Source: Streptomyces cynarae
GTDB taxonomy: Bacteria > Actinomycetota > Actinomycetes > Streptomycetales > Streptomycetaceae
NCBI RefSeq assembly: GCF_025642135.1
Contig: NZ_CP106793.1
Span: forward strand, 3,531,001-3,595,000
Length of the DNA: 64,000 bases
Reading direction: 5' to 3'
In this document: one piece after another, positions 46,562 to 55,303 of the stretch
Layout of the letters: each line of letters starts with the position of its first letter
Position numbering within the stretch: position 1 is the stretch's first letter
Notes under the pieces: generated by a model
Databases searched by the model: none
Told to the model about the DNA's origin: nothing
Seen by the model: only the letters and a program-made list of their open reading frames with translations
Made by a program: the position numbers and the translations under genes

Positions 46562-47764
46562 ATGCCGAGTCTCCCCCGCCCCACCATCGAACTGACCGCC
46601 GACGAAGCCCGCCGTATCGCCCTGCGGGCGCAGGGCTTCCTCGGTGCCGGCGACCGCAGGGCCGGCGTGCGTGGCCTGCTGCGCCGGCTCGGCGCCGTCC
46701 AGCTCGACACCATCTCGGTTCTGGCCCGCTCGCACGAACTCATTCCGTACGCCCGCCTCGGAGCCATAGGCCGCAAGGCGGTCGACTCGGCGTACTGGAC
46801 GCGTTCGTCCGACGGCCCGTCCACGGCCGGCCCGCACGCGTTCGAGTACTGGTCGCACGCCGCCTGCGTCCTGCCCATCGAGGAGTGGCCCCACTTCGCC
46901 TTCCGCCGCCGCGCCTACCGCTCCCGCCCGCACTGGAGCCACACCCTGCCGGACGGTGCCTACGACCAGGTCATCAAGCAACTGCGCACCGAAGGCCCCC
47001 TGACGGCCACGGATCTGGGCGGCGCGAAGAAGACCAGCGAGTGGTGGGACTGGTCCGGCACGAAGGTCGCGGTGGAGCGCGCGCTGATGTACGGAGAGGT
47101 GGTGTGCGTCGAGCGCCGCGGCTGGAAGCGGGTGTACGACCTGGCCGAGCGCGCCGTCCCCGAGGCGCTGCTGCACGACGAGCTGGACGACGCCGAGTGC
47201 CTGCGCCGCCTCGTCTCCCTGGCCGGCCGTTCCCTGGGCGTCGGCACACGCGCGGACATCGCGGACTACCACCGTCTCAAGGGCGAGCAGGTCGATTCCG
47301 TGATCGCGGACTCGGGCCTGGTCCCGGTGACGGTCGAGGGCTGGGGCAAGCCTGCCTGGGCGGATCCGGAGGCGCTGCGGACCCCGCCGCGCGGCCGCCA
47401 CCGGACGACACTGCTGTCGCCGTTCGACTCGCTGATCTGGGAGCGGGCGCGCACGGAGCGGATCTTCGGCTTCACCCACCGCCTGGAGGCGTACGTCCCC
47501 AAGCAGAAGCGGGTGCACGGCTACTTCGCGATGCCGGTCCTCGCCGGGGGCCGGCTGGTCGGCCGGGTGGACCCCGCGCGTGAGGGCCGCACGCTGGTCG
47601 CCCGGCAGGTCACGCTGGACGGCGTGAAGGCGGTCCCGTCGGTGGCGCAGGCGCTGCTGGAGGCGGCGAGCTGGGTGGACTGCACCAACGTCCGCGTGGA
47701 GCGGGTGGACGCCCCGGAACTGCGCGAGCCGCTCGTCCGGGAGCTGGACCGTGCCCTGGGCTGA
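46562..47764 (+). CDS. YcaQ/AlkX-type winged-helix DNA glycosylase-like protein
   Basis: 400 residues from ATG 46562. The HTH_42/DUF1006 family signature VQLDTISVLARSHEL contains the QxD motif; in YcaQ and AlkZ it supplies catalytic residues that unhook interstrand DNA crosslinks. LLSPFDSLIWERARTERIFGFTHRLEAYVP is also diagnostic. Cytoplasmic. Streptomycetes carry several copies, some for self-resistance; with no toxin genes nearby this looks like a housekeeping YcaQ-like copy. The exact activity is inferred from the family. Confidence 0.87.
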   Translation: MPSLPRPTIELTADEARRIALRAQGFLGAGDRRAGVRGLLRRLGAVQLDTISVLARSHELIPYARLGAIGRKAVDSAYWTRSSDGPSTAGPHAFEYWSHAACVLPIEEWPHFAFRRRAYRSRPHWSHTLPDGAYDQVIKQLRTEGPLTATDLGGAKKTSEWWDWSGTKVAVERALMYGEVVCVERRGWKRVYDLAERAVPEALLHDELDDAECLRRLVSLAGRSLGVGTRADIADYHRLKGEQVDSVIADSGLVPVTVEGWGKPAWADPEALRTPPRGRHRTTLLSPFDSLIWERARTERIFGFTHRLEAYVPKQKRVHGYFAMPVLAGGRLVGRVDPAREGRTLVARQVTLDGVKAVPSVAQALLEAASWVDCTNVRVERVDAPELREPLVRELDRALG

Positions 47765-47785
47765 TCCCTTGACTGCCCGGCCCCG

Positions 47786-48532
47786 CTAGCGGATCTCGAG
47801 GATCTTCTCCCGCATCGCGTAGACCACGGCCTCCATCCTGGAGTGGAGCTGCAGCTTTTCCAGGATGTTGCGCACGTGGTTCTTCACGGTGTTCTCGGAG
47901 ATGAACAGCTCCTTGGCGATGTCCCGGTTGTTCATTCCGGTGGCGACGAGCTTGAGGACCTCCAACTCCCGGTCGGTGAGCCTCGGCGCCGGGACCAGCC
48001 GGCGCTCGTCGGTCTTCTGGATCATCGACTTGAACTCGGTGAGGAGCTTCGACGCCATGGAGGGGCTGATCTGCGACTGCCCGTCGGCGACCGCGCGAAT
48101 GGCGGTGGCCACCTCGTCGGTGGAGATCTCCTTGAGGAGGTAACCCGTGGCGCCCGCCTTGATCGCTTCGTAGAGATCGGCCTCTTCGTCGCTGATCGTC
48201 AGCATGATGATCTTGGCGCTGGGCGCCACCTCCTTGATGGAGGTGCATGCCTCGATGCCACCCCGCTTGGGCATCCGCACGTCCATCAGCACGATGTCCG
48301 GCAGCAGATCGGCCGCCTTGTCGACCGCTTCCGCGCCGTCCCCGGCCTCGCCGACGACCTGGATGTCCTCCTCGGCCGCCAGCACGATCTCCAGGCCGCG
48401 GCGGAAGAGGGCGTGGTCGTCCACGACGAGAACGCGGATCGGCTCCTTGCGTGCAGGGCCCGTCTCCGGGACCGTGCCGGCGACGCCGTCGTCGGCGTTC
48501 TCGTCCTGCGTCGGTCCGAAGCTGTCCGCCAT
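47786..48532 (-). CDS. Orphan NarL/FixJ-type response regulator
   Basis: 248 residues; ATG 48532 with GGGGAGGAA directly upstream (MADSFGPTQDEN). Receiver domain: RVLVVDDHALFRRGLE, phospho-acceptor Asp in DIVLMDVRMPKRGG, and the conserved Lys in YLLKEI. A LuxR helix-turn-helix LTDRELEVLKLVATGMNNRDIAK follows. No sensor kinase gene is adjacent. By position it corresponds, from memory, to the orphan regulator OrrA (SCO3008), linked to development and antibiotic control in S. coelicolor; this is not verified. Highly conserved sequence suggests a core role. Confidence 0.93.
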   Translation of the reverse strand: MADSFGPTQDENADDGVAGTVPETGPARKEPIRVLVVDDHALFRRGLEIVLAAEEDIQVVGEAGDGAEAVDKAADLLPDIVLMDVRMPKRGGIEACTSIKEVAPSAKIIMLTISDEEADLYEAIKAGATGYLLKEISTDEVATAIRAVADGQSQISPSMASKLLTEFKSMIQKTDERRLVPAPRLTDRELEVLKLVATGMNNRDIAKELFISENTVKNHVRNILEKLQLHSRMEAVVYAMREKILEIR

Positions 48533-48674
48533 GTTCCTCCCCCTGAAGGCTGTGGCCTGTGGTCCTGTGCCATCGCCAACCCAAGGCAACGACCCACCGG
48601 TTGAGCCGTTTTGGCCATGATTCCATGCCCGGGCGACAGACAGGTGACAGAGCGCGGCGCGAAGTGGTGGCACA

Positions 48675-48725
48675 CCGGTGCCCCTGGGGGCGCATGGGCT
48701 CACCAGGGGCACCGGGTTATGCCAT
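48675..48725 (-). terminator. Terminator behind hpf
   Basis: CCGGTGCCCCTGG (48675-48687) pairs perfectly with CCAGGGGCACCGG (48713-48725) over a 25-nt loop, 12 bp beyond the hpf stop. Confidence 0.78.
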
Positions 48726-48737
48726 GACCCGGCGGGC

Positions 48738-49430
48738 TCAGCCGCGGAGCGTTCCGCCGGCGTCGGCCGCCTGTGCCTCGGCCACCATCTGGTCGGTGCT
48801 GAGGTGGATGACGCCGTAGTCGTAGGCGTGCCGCCGGTAGACGACGCTGGGTTGCTTGGTCTCGGAGTCGACGAACAGATAGAAGTCGTGCCCGACCAAC
48901 TCCATTTCGTAGAGCGCCTGGTCGAGTGACATCGGAGACGCGACGTGGGTCTTCTCGCGGACGACGAGGGGGCCTTCGCCCTTCACCTCGAGCGATCCGA
49001 TCTTCTTGGTCGGCACGGCGTCCGAGTCTTCTTCCGGTACGAGGCCGCCGTTGCCGTTGAGCGTCGCGGCACCCGGGACGTGGTCGGGCACCTCGGCTGC
49101 CGTGAGCCTGCGGACCCCTCGGCGGGTGTGCCGCTTGTCGTGCTGCTTGCGCAGCCGGGCCTCCAGTTTCTCCGCCGCGAGGTCGAGTGCCGCGTACGGA
49201 TCGCTTGCCGCCGCCTCCGCACGGATCACCGGACCACGGGAGCGGAGGGTGATCTCCACTCGGTCACAGCGGTCGGCCTGCCGCGGGTTGGGCTCCTTGG
49301 ACACCTCGACATCGAGGCTGATCACCTTGGCATCCAGCTTCTGGATCTTGTCCAGCTTCAGCTTCTCGGCCACGTGCTTCCGGAACCGCTCGGGCACCTC
49401 GGTCTTGCGGCCCTTGACGACGATGTCCAC
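48738..49430 (-). CDS. hpf: Long-form ribosome hibernation promoting factor
   Basis: 230 residues from GTG 49430 with GGAG 7 bp upstream (VDIVVKGRKTEVPERF). The N-terminal S30AE domain, about residues 1-105, has FRKHVAEKLKLDKI and YAALDLAAEKLEARLRKQHDK. A linker follows, then a C-terminal dimerisation domain (MSLDQALYEMELVGHDFYLFVD, VVYRRHAYDYGVIHL). The two-domain long form dimerises 70S ribosomes to 100S in stationary phase or stress. The upstream leader forms two hairpins near the ribosome site. It has its own terminator. Confidence 0.95.
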   Translation of the reverse strand: MDIVVKGRKTEVPERFRKHVAEKLKLDKIQKLDAKVISLDVEVSKEPNPRQADRCDRVEITLRSRGPVIRAEAAASDPYAALDLAAEKLEARLRKQHDKRHTRRGVRRLTAAEVPDHVPGAATLNGNGGLVPEEDSDAVPTKKIGSLEVKGEGPLVVREKTHVASPMSLDQALYEMELVGHDFYLFVDSETKQPSVVYRRHAYDYGVIHLSTDQMVAEAQAADAGGTLRG

Positions 49431-49744
49431 GCAGAACTCCGTTCCCGGATCGCTCCGCTCCCTGGCGGAGCATCTCCCTTGTGCACCAGGCTCCGGCGAG
49501 CGCCGGAACCTCGGACTCGGTGACGTCCACCTCCTCCTCCCCCGGGGGCGAGGTCTCCACCCCACCGCTACGGGTGATTGCAGAAAACCCGCAGCACGGC
49601 ATTCGGACAAGGGAGGGACGGCCTGCGCCTTTCCCTCTCAACCGAACATATCTCGCCCGGACGGATGTCGTCACCCTCTACCGCGGCGTACCTCCGTTCA
49701 GGTGAATTGACCTGCTCATTACCTGCAACGAAGCAAGTTCTCGG
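49431..49744 (-). promoter_or_regulatory. 314-bp hpf leader/promoter region with two hairpins
   Basis: No gene recognised. GCTCCGC (49452-49458) pairs with GCGGAGC (49465-49471). TCCGGC (49492-49497) pairs with GCCGGA (49502-49507) and is extended by GG/CC. Both lie within 80 nt upstream of the hpf start. Promoters for hpf must be here or in comF. No clear -10/-35 consensus was identified. Confidence 0.4.
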
Positions 49745-50602
49745 TCAGTTCCGGTTTGTTTCGAAAGACTCCGGCGAAGCGGCGATCACGGCCGCGCAGA
49801 TCCCGTCCTGGAGGCCGTTCCCGGCGGCCGTTCCCCGCGGCCCCCGGGGCCGGTGCGCCGTTGCCGTCGTCTCCCTCGCTCTTCGTTCCCCCCTTGCTTC
49901 CCCTGCCACGCGCGCATACACCTCCGTGTCCGCACTGTCGGTCTCCGCGAGAGCCGCCCGTACCGCGCGTGCCGCCTCCGTCAGCGAAGCACCCGTCGTC
50001 ATCAGGTCGTCGACGAGGACGATCCGCCCGCCGGCCAGCAGCCGGGCGCTGCCTGCGGGCACCTCCAGAGCGCCCGCGAGATTGGTCAGCCGCTCCCGGG
50101 AGCCGAGCCCCGCCTGGTCGGCCACGGCCCGCCGCTGCCGCAGCACGGCCGCCACCCTGGCCGCCGTCCCGGCCCGGCGCAGCTGTCCCGCCGCCGCGAG
50201 CGCGATCCGCCGCGTCGGATCATGCCCCCGCGCCCGCACGGCCCGCCGCGCGGAGGGGACGGGCACGAGCAGCACGGGCGTCGGACCGCCACCGGCACGG
50301 GAGGCCAGCGAGCCGCAGCAGGCCCGCACCGCCCCCGCCAAAGCGGTCCCCAGCGGTCCCGCGAGGGTGAGCGCGCCCCGTTCCTTGTGGGACAGGAGCG
50401 TCGCGCGGACCGCGCCCTCGTACGGCGCCGCCGCGTGCACCGGGGGCAGGCCCGCCGGCTCCGGCACCGGCCGCACCAGGCGTGGCGCGGTGCCGTGGAG
50501 GGCCGCCCGGCACTCCGGGCAGAGCACCGTGCGCGGCCTGCCACAGCCTCCGCACTCGGCCGGCAGTACCAGGTCGGTGAGGTCCTGCCACCACCCCCGC
50601 AT
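49745..50602 (-). CDS. ComF-family phosphoribosyltransferase-like protein
   Basis: 285 residues, ATG 50602 (MRGWWQDLTDLVLP). A four-Cys zinc site CGGCGRPRTVLCPEC lies at the N-terminus. The PRPP-binding loop RIVLVDDLMTTGASLTEA is in the C-terminal half, and the middle has GHDPTRRIALAAAGQLRR. In competent bacteria ComF helps import DNA; in streptomycetes its role is unknown. Same strand as hpf and lpqB, probably co-transcribed with lpqB (115-bp gap). Confidence 0.9.
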   Translation of the reverse strand: MRGWWQDLTDLVLPAECGGCGRPRTVLCPECRAALHGTAPRLVRPVPEPAGLPPVHAAAPYEGAVRATLLSHKERGALTLAGPLGTALAGAVRACCGSLASRAGGGPTPVLLVPVPSARRAVRARGHDPTRRIALAAAGQLRRAGTAARVAAVLRQRRAVADQAGLGSRERLTNLAGALEVPAGSARLLAGGRIVLVDDLMTTGASLTEAARAVRAALAETDSADTEVYARVAGEARGERRARETTATAHRPRGPRGTAAGNGLQDGICAAVIAASPESFETNRN

Positions 50603-50717
50603 GGCGACCACTGTGCCAACGCCCGCAGCGGCCTGCCACCCCTGTGGAAAACTCCCTGTGGACAACCGGGCGGCGGCCGTCGAACCACCGGCGGAGGGCC
50701 CTGCTCGGGGCGCGGCG

Positions 50718-52565
50718 TCACCCGGGATAGACCGGCGCCGTCCCCTCCTTGACCACCTTCTGCCACTGGGCCCCCGACGACAGGCGCACGATCCCGTCCT
50801 CCGAGTACGCCACCAGCGGCAGCCGCTCGTCCTCGGACGCCGCTATCTGCTTCACGCCCGTCAGCGAGGCGGGCGGATAGCCCGCCGGCGTCGAGCCGTC
50901 GACCTGCACGTACCGGATCTGCTGCACCCCGCCGGCCTCGCTGCCGACCACCACGAGCCGGCTGTCTCCGGCCCACGACATGGCCGTGACCTCCTCCAGC
51001 TGCGGAGTCACCGAGTGCAGTTCCAGGATCGACACAGCAGGCTGTCCGCCCCTCTCGCTGTCCCGCTCGATGCGCCCGATCTGCAGGGACGTCTTGCCGT
51101 CCTTCTCCACGATCAGCGCGATCCGCACACCGTCGGCCGCCACCCGCACCGCGTCGATCCGCCCGTCGAGGCCCGGTGTGCGCACCTCCACCGGCGTGCC
51201 CGCGCCCTGCTGCAGCATCAGCAGCCGAGGCCGCTTCGGGTCACGGTCGGCCACCCACAGGTCGCCCCCGCCGTCCCAGCTGGGAGTCGTCAGCCGGTCG
51301 GCCTTCGACGCGCCGCCACTGGTCAGCACCGCGTTCCCCAGCGGGGCTCCCGACGCCAGCGAGCCCACGTACAGGTACTCCCCGTCGGCCGAGACGCCGG
51401 CAGCGGTGTCCTCGTCCCGCGAGACGGCGGCCGCCCGCAGCGGCTTGTCTCCCTCACCCAACGGGCCCGGCACCGGTTCGGGCTGCTTGGAGCCGCTGCC
51501 GCTGGGCAGGCGGACCAGCCGCTGCCTGCCGTCGATGAAGTACTCGTACTCGGGTCGCCGGCCCGTGCCGTGCGAGGCGATGGCCTCGGCCCGGTCCTCG
51601 TTGAGCGCGCACAGCTTCGTGCCCTTCGACCCGCGCAGCTCCACCTGGCTCACACCCGTGGGCGTCAGGTCCTGCAGGGTGAACAGCAGCTGCGCCGCCA
51701 TCCTGTCGCACTGCGTCGCCCCGACCCGGTCGGCCTTGTCGTTGAGCGGCACCGTCAACTTGTTCTGGTCGTCGGGCGACAGGGAGGTGACGTCCTTCCG
51801 CAGTGCCGTGCCCGAGGGGAAGCTCGAGGTCGCCACGGGGTCCAGCCAGCGTGTGGGGCCCTTCAGCAGCGCGCGGACCGTCGAGGTCACCGGGTCCACC
51901 TTGCTGCGCACGTACACCGGGTCCGCGACGGTACTCAGCTGTCCGCCCTCCCCCGCGGGCACGTTCGCGGCGTAGTAGTACTTGTTGACCGACACGTAGT
52001 TGCGCTGGAAGTCGGACCTGCCCATCACCACGCCCTGCGGCAGCGCGTCGATGCGCCACTGTTCGGTCTTCTTCACCAGCGTCAGGTGCACCGTGGCGCT
52101 GTACGTCCCCGAGTCCGGGGTGTAGGCGTGCTGCTCGTCCACCATCGCGAGCTTGGTGCCGGTCAGCGTGTACGCGTAGTCGTCGCCCGCCTCCCGGCTC
52201 GGGGAGTGCTCGGGCACCGTGTTCGGCCCGTCGGAGAGCACCGTGGTGGACGCGTCGGGGTCCCACCCGCGCGACGCGGCGGCCGTGAGGTACTTGCGTG
52301 CCGTCTCGTACTGCGGGTCGTCGCTGGTCAGCGCCTCCAGGAAGCCCTGCACGATCTCCGCCGGCCCGGCGTTCTCACGCGGGGGCATCGCGAAGACGCG
52401 GACCTGCGGGTCCTGCCGGGGCGTCGACTCGACCCCCCGCAGGTCCCCGCTGTCCGGCATCGAGGCGCACCCGGCCAGCAGTACGGCACCAAGGCCGGCG
52501 TACACCCCCCTGAGCAGCGCACGCCGCCGGCCGCCCCCCTCAGCGCCCACGAAACGCCTCCCCAT
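50718..52565 (-). CDS. lpqB: Lipoprotein LpqB, accessory of MtrB
   Basis: About 615 residues. The signal peptide ends in a lipobox LLAGC followed by ASMPDSGD, so it is anchored outside the membrane. Contains a GerMN-like domain (TSTVRALLKGPTRWLDPV) and a C-terminal beta-propeller LpqB domain. In actinobacteria LpqB binds the sensor kinase MtrB and modulates MtrA phosphorylation, envelope and cell-division control. ATG 52565 or the GTG two codons earlier may be the start. It follows mtrB at 135 bp on the same strand, the standard mtrA-mtrB-lpqB order. Confidence 0.95.
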   Translation of the reverse strand: MGRRFVGAEGGGRRRALLRGVYAGLGAVLLAGCASMPDSGDLRGVESTPRQDPQVRVFAMPPRENAGPAEIVQGFLEALTSDDPQYETARKYLTAAASRGWDPDASTTVLSDGPNTVPEHSPSREAGDDYAYTLTGTKLAMVDEQHAYTPDSGTYSATVHLTLVKKTEQWRIDALPQGVVMGRSDFQRNYVSVNKYYYAANVPAGEGGQLSTVADPVYVRSKVDPVTSTVRALLKGPTRWLDPVATSSFPSGTALRKDVTSLSPDDQNKLTVPLNDKADRVGATQCDRMAAQLLFTLQDLTPTGVSQVELRGSKGTKLCALNEDRAEAIASHGTGRRPEYEYFIDGRQRLVRLPSGSGSKQPEPVPGPLGEGDKPLRAAAVSRDEDTAAGVSADGEYLYVGSLASGAPLGNAVLTSGGASKADRLTTPSWDGGGDLWVADRDPKRPRLLMLQQGAGTPVEVRTPGLDGRIDAVRVAADGVRIALIVEKDGKTSLQIGRIERDSERGGQPAVSILELHSVTPQLEEVTAMSWAGDSRLVVVGSEAGGVQQIRYVQVDGSTPAGYPPASLTGVKQIAASEDERLPLVAYSEDGIVRLSSGAQWQKVVKEGTAPVYPG

Positions 52566-52700
52566 GCTCACGCTCGTCGGGTCCGCCGCCGCCCCTCGGC
52601 GGCTCCTGTCCTCTGCCGTCCGGGCGTCGCGCGCCCTCGGCGGGCCGTGGCACCACACGCGCCCCGTTGCCGGGCATCGCCGTCGGGTCCGCGGTCGGCG

Positions 52701-54590
52701 TCACGGCCGCCGCGGCGCGATCGGGTCACGTCCGGCCGCCTTCTCGCCGGTCGACTGCGCCGGCACCGTGGCGCGCTTGCCGGAGTCTCCCTGCGGCAGT
52801 CCGGCGTCGCTGAGCCCTCGGTTGCGCCGAGAGTCCAGCGGCTCCAGGGGTATCGGAGAACCCCGCAGCGGCTCGTCCGCGGTCCGCGGCAGCGTCAGCC
52901 GGAACTGCGAACCCCCTCCGGGCTCGCCCCACGCCTGCAGCCAGCCGCCGTGCAGCCGCGCGTCCTCCAGGGCGATGGACAGCCCCAGGCCCGTACCGCC
53001 GGTGGTACGCGCGCGTGCCGGGTCCGCCCGCCAGAAGCGGCTGAACACCCGGGTCGCCTCCCCGGGCTTGAGCCCCACGCCGTAGTCGCGCACCGCGATC
53101 GCGACCGCGCCGCCCGCCGAGGCGAGCTTGACGATGACGTCCTTGCCCTCGCCGTGCTCGACCGCGTTCACGACCAGGTTGCGCAGCACCCGCTCGACAC
53201 GCCGGGCGTCCGCCTCCGCCACGACGGGCTGCTGGTCGCCGACGACCCGGATCTGCGTGCCCTTGCGCTCGGCGAGCGGCTCGGCCCCGCTCACCACCCG
53301 GCGCACGACGTCCCGCAGATCGATCGGCTCGGCATCCAGCGCCGCCGCACCCGCGTCGAACCGGCTGATCTCGAGCAGGTCCGCGAGCAGCGACTCGAAC
53401 CGGTCCAGCTGGTCGGCGAGCAGTTCCGCCGACCGCGCGGTCACCGGGTCGAAGTCGACGCGCGCCTCGTGGATGACGTCGGCAGCCATCCGCACGGTCG
53501 TCAGCGGCGTCCTCAGCTCGTGCGACACGTCCGAGACAAACCGGCGCTGCATCCTCGACAGGTCCTCCAACTGCTGGATCTTCAGCTGCAGGTTCTGTGC
53601 CATCTTGTTGAAGGCCTCGCCCAGGCGTGCGATGTCGTCCTCGCCGGTGACCTTCATCCGCTCCTGCAGGCGCCCGGCGGACAGCCGTTCGGCGATACCC
53701 GCGGCCATCCGTACGGGAGTGACGACCTGGCGCACCACGAGCCAGGCGATGGCGCCGAGCAGTACGACGACGAAGAGCCCCGCGGTGGCGAGCGTCCCCT
53801 TGACCAGGCTGAGGGACTTCTCCTCCTGGGTGAGCGGGAAGAGGTAGTACAGCTGGTACGGGTCGCCGTTCGGGTCGTTGATCTGCTTGCCGATGATCAG
53901 CGCGGGCTGGGTGGCCCGGCCGTCGGTGTAGACGATGCGGGTGTAGCTCTGGGCCACGCCCATGCCGGCGTCGACGCGCTTGCGCAGGTCCTCCGGCACG
54001 CTCTGGCTCGGATCCACTTCGCCCGAGGCGCGCGGACCGAGGCCGCGGTTGTCGTTGTCCGCGGCGGTGGTGCTGAGCGTGACCACGTCGAAGGCGCCCT
54101 GACCACCGCTGGACAGGGACTCGACGAGGTCGCTCATCCACCCGCTGACGTTCTGCACCGGGTTGTTGCCCGTGCCGGAGTTGTCGTTGCCGTCACTCGC
54201 GCTGGCCGCGCTGTCGGCCCTCTGCCCGGCGACGGTGAACCCGCCGACGGCCTGGCTCTGCGACGCCTTCACCTTGGCGTCCAGCAGACCGTTGCGGACC
54301 TGCCCGATGACGACGAAGCCCAGCAGCAGCACCACGCCGAGCGACATCAGCAGAGTCGTGACGACGATCCGCAGCTGGATGTTGCGCCGCCACAGCCGCA
54401 TCATCGGCAGCAGCGGGCGGCGCACCCAGCGCATGAAGAGCCGGAGGACCGGGCTGCCGTGGACTCCGCCCTGAAGCAGCCCGCCCTCGAAGAACCGTTC
54501 CCACGCCGAGCGCGTCGTCCGCCGATCGACAGGCCGCCCCGGGTGGGCTCCGGGCCGGCCGGGCGCCGGAGCGGCACTGTCCTGGGTCAT
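52701..54590 (-). CDS. mtrB: Sensor histidine kinase MtrB
   Basis: 629 residues from ATG 54590, 2 nt behind the mtrA stop. Two spans (RIVVTTLLMSLGVVLLLGFVVIGQV and ATAGLFVVVLLGAIAWLVVRQVV) enclose an extracytoplasmic sensor loop. A HAMP domain, the HisKA motif FVSDVSHELRTPLTTVRM with the phospho-His, and N/G boxes LVVNAVEHG and TGGTGLGLSIAL follow. Partner of MtrA and LpqB in envelope and development control. The C-terminal tail is low-complexity and rich in Pro, Arg and Gly. Confidence 0.96.
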   Translation of the reverse strand: MTQDSAAPAPGRPGAHPGRPVDRRTTRSAWERFFEGGLLQGGVHGSPVLRLFMRWVRRPLLPMMRLWRRNIQLRIVVTTLLMSLGVVLLLGFVVIGQVRNGLLDAKVKASQSQAVGGFTVAGQRADSAASASDGNDNSGTGNNPVQNVSGWMSDLVESLSSGGQGAFDVVTLSTTAADNDNRGLGPRASGEVDPSQSVPEDLRKRVDAGMGVAQSYTRIVYTDGRATQPALIIGKQINDPNGDPYQLYYLFPLTQEEKSLSLVKGTLATAGLFVVVLLGAIAWLVVRQVVTPVRMAAGIAERLSAGRLQERMKVTGEDDIARLGEAFNKMAQNLQLKIQQLEDLSRMQRRFVSDVSHELRTPLTTVRMAADVIHEARVDFDPVTARSAELLADQLDRFESLLADLLEISRFDAGAAALDAEPIDLRDVVRRVVSGAEPLAERKGTQIRVVGDQQPVVAEADARRVERVLRNLVVNAVEHGEGKDVIVKLASAGGAVAIAVRDYGVGLKPGEATRVFSRFWRADPARARTTGGTGLGLSIALEDARLHGGWLQAWGEPGGGSQFRLTLPRTADEPLRGSPIPLEPLDSRRNRGLSDAGLPQGDSGKRATVPAQSTGEKAAGRDPIAPRRP

Positions 54591-54592
54591 GA

Positions 54593-55282
54593 TCAGCTCG
54601 GCCCGGCCTTGTAACCGACGCCGCGAACGGTCACGACGATCTCCGGCTTCTCCGGGTCTTTCTCGACCTTCGAGCGCAGCCGCTGGACGTGCACGTTCAC
54701 CAGGCGGGTGTCCGCCGCGTGGCGGTAGCCCCACACCTGCTCCAGCAGGACCTCACGGGTGAACACCTGCCACGGCTTGCGCGCCAGCGCCACCAGCAGA
54801 TCGAACTCCAGCGGGGTCAGCGCGATCGACTGCCCGTCGCGCTTCACCGAGTGACCGGCCACGTCGATGACGAGGTCACCGATGGCCAACTGCTCCGGCG
54901 CAGGCTCCTCCGACCTGCGAAGCCGCGCCCGGATGCGCGCCACGAGCTCCTTCGGCTTGAAGGGCTTCACGATGTAGTCGTCCGCGCCGGACTCGAGGCC
55001 CACCACCACGTCCACGGTGTCGCTCTTGGCGGTGAGCATCACGATCGGCACACCGGACTCCGCCCTGATCAGACGGCACACCTCGATGCCGTCCCGACCC
55101 GGCAGCATCAGGTCGAGCAGCACCAAGTCGGGCTTGGTCTCACGGAAGGCGGCCAGCGCCTTGTCACCGTCGGCTACGAAAGACGGCTCAAAACCTTCAC
55201 CACGCAGCACGATGCCGAGCATCTCGGCCAGTGCGGTGTCGTCGTCGACGACAAGGACTCGTCCCTTCATGGACCACATCAT
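54593..55282 (-). CDS. mtrA: Response regulator MtrA
   Basis: 229 residues, OmpR/PhoB class. The receiver domain has VLVVDDDTALAEML, Asp in LVLLDLMLPGRDG and the Lys in DDYIVKPFKPKEL. A winged-helix domain ends RLRSKVEKDPEKPEIVVTVRGVGYKAG. Start MMWSMKGRV at 55282; MKGRV at 55270 is possible. The start is 8 bp beyond the mtnA stop. ATTAAC and GTTACC (55286-55303) resemble MtrA half-sites, so autoregulation is plausible. A global regulator of osmotic response, division and antibiotic production in streptomycetes. Confidence 0.97.
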   Translation of the reverse strand: MMWSMKGRVLVVDDDTALAEMLGIVLRGEGFEPSFVADGDKALAAFRETKPDLVLLDLMLPGRDGIEVCRLIRAESGVPIVMLTAKSDTVDVVVGLESGADDYIVKPFKPKELVARIRARLRRSEEPAPEQLAIGDLVIDVAGHSVKRDGQSIALTPLEFDLLVALARKPWQVFTREVLLEQVWGYRHAADTRLVNVHVQRLRSKVEKDPEKPEIVVTVRGVGYKAGPS

Positions 55283-55285
55283 CCC

Positions 55286-55303
55286 ATTAACTAAATCGTT
55301 ACC
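55286..55303 (-). promoter_or_regulatory. Possible MtrA site at mtnA/mtrA junction
   Basis: ATTAAC (55286-55291) and GTTACC (55298-55303) are separated by 6 bp in an AT-rich patch, overlapping the end of mtnA and just upstream of mtrA. They resemble the GTTACC-like half-sites I recall for MtrA. Not tested. Confidence 0.35.

Noticed and set aside
49578..54614. Very long plus-strand frame across comF, lpqB and mtrB
   Set aside because: Antisense of three well-recognised genes; no motifs.
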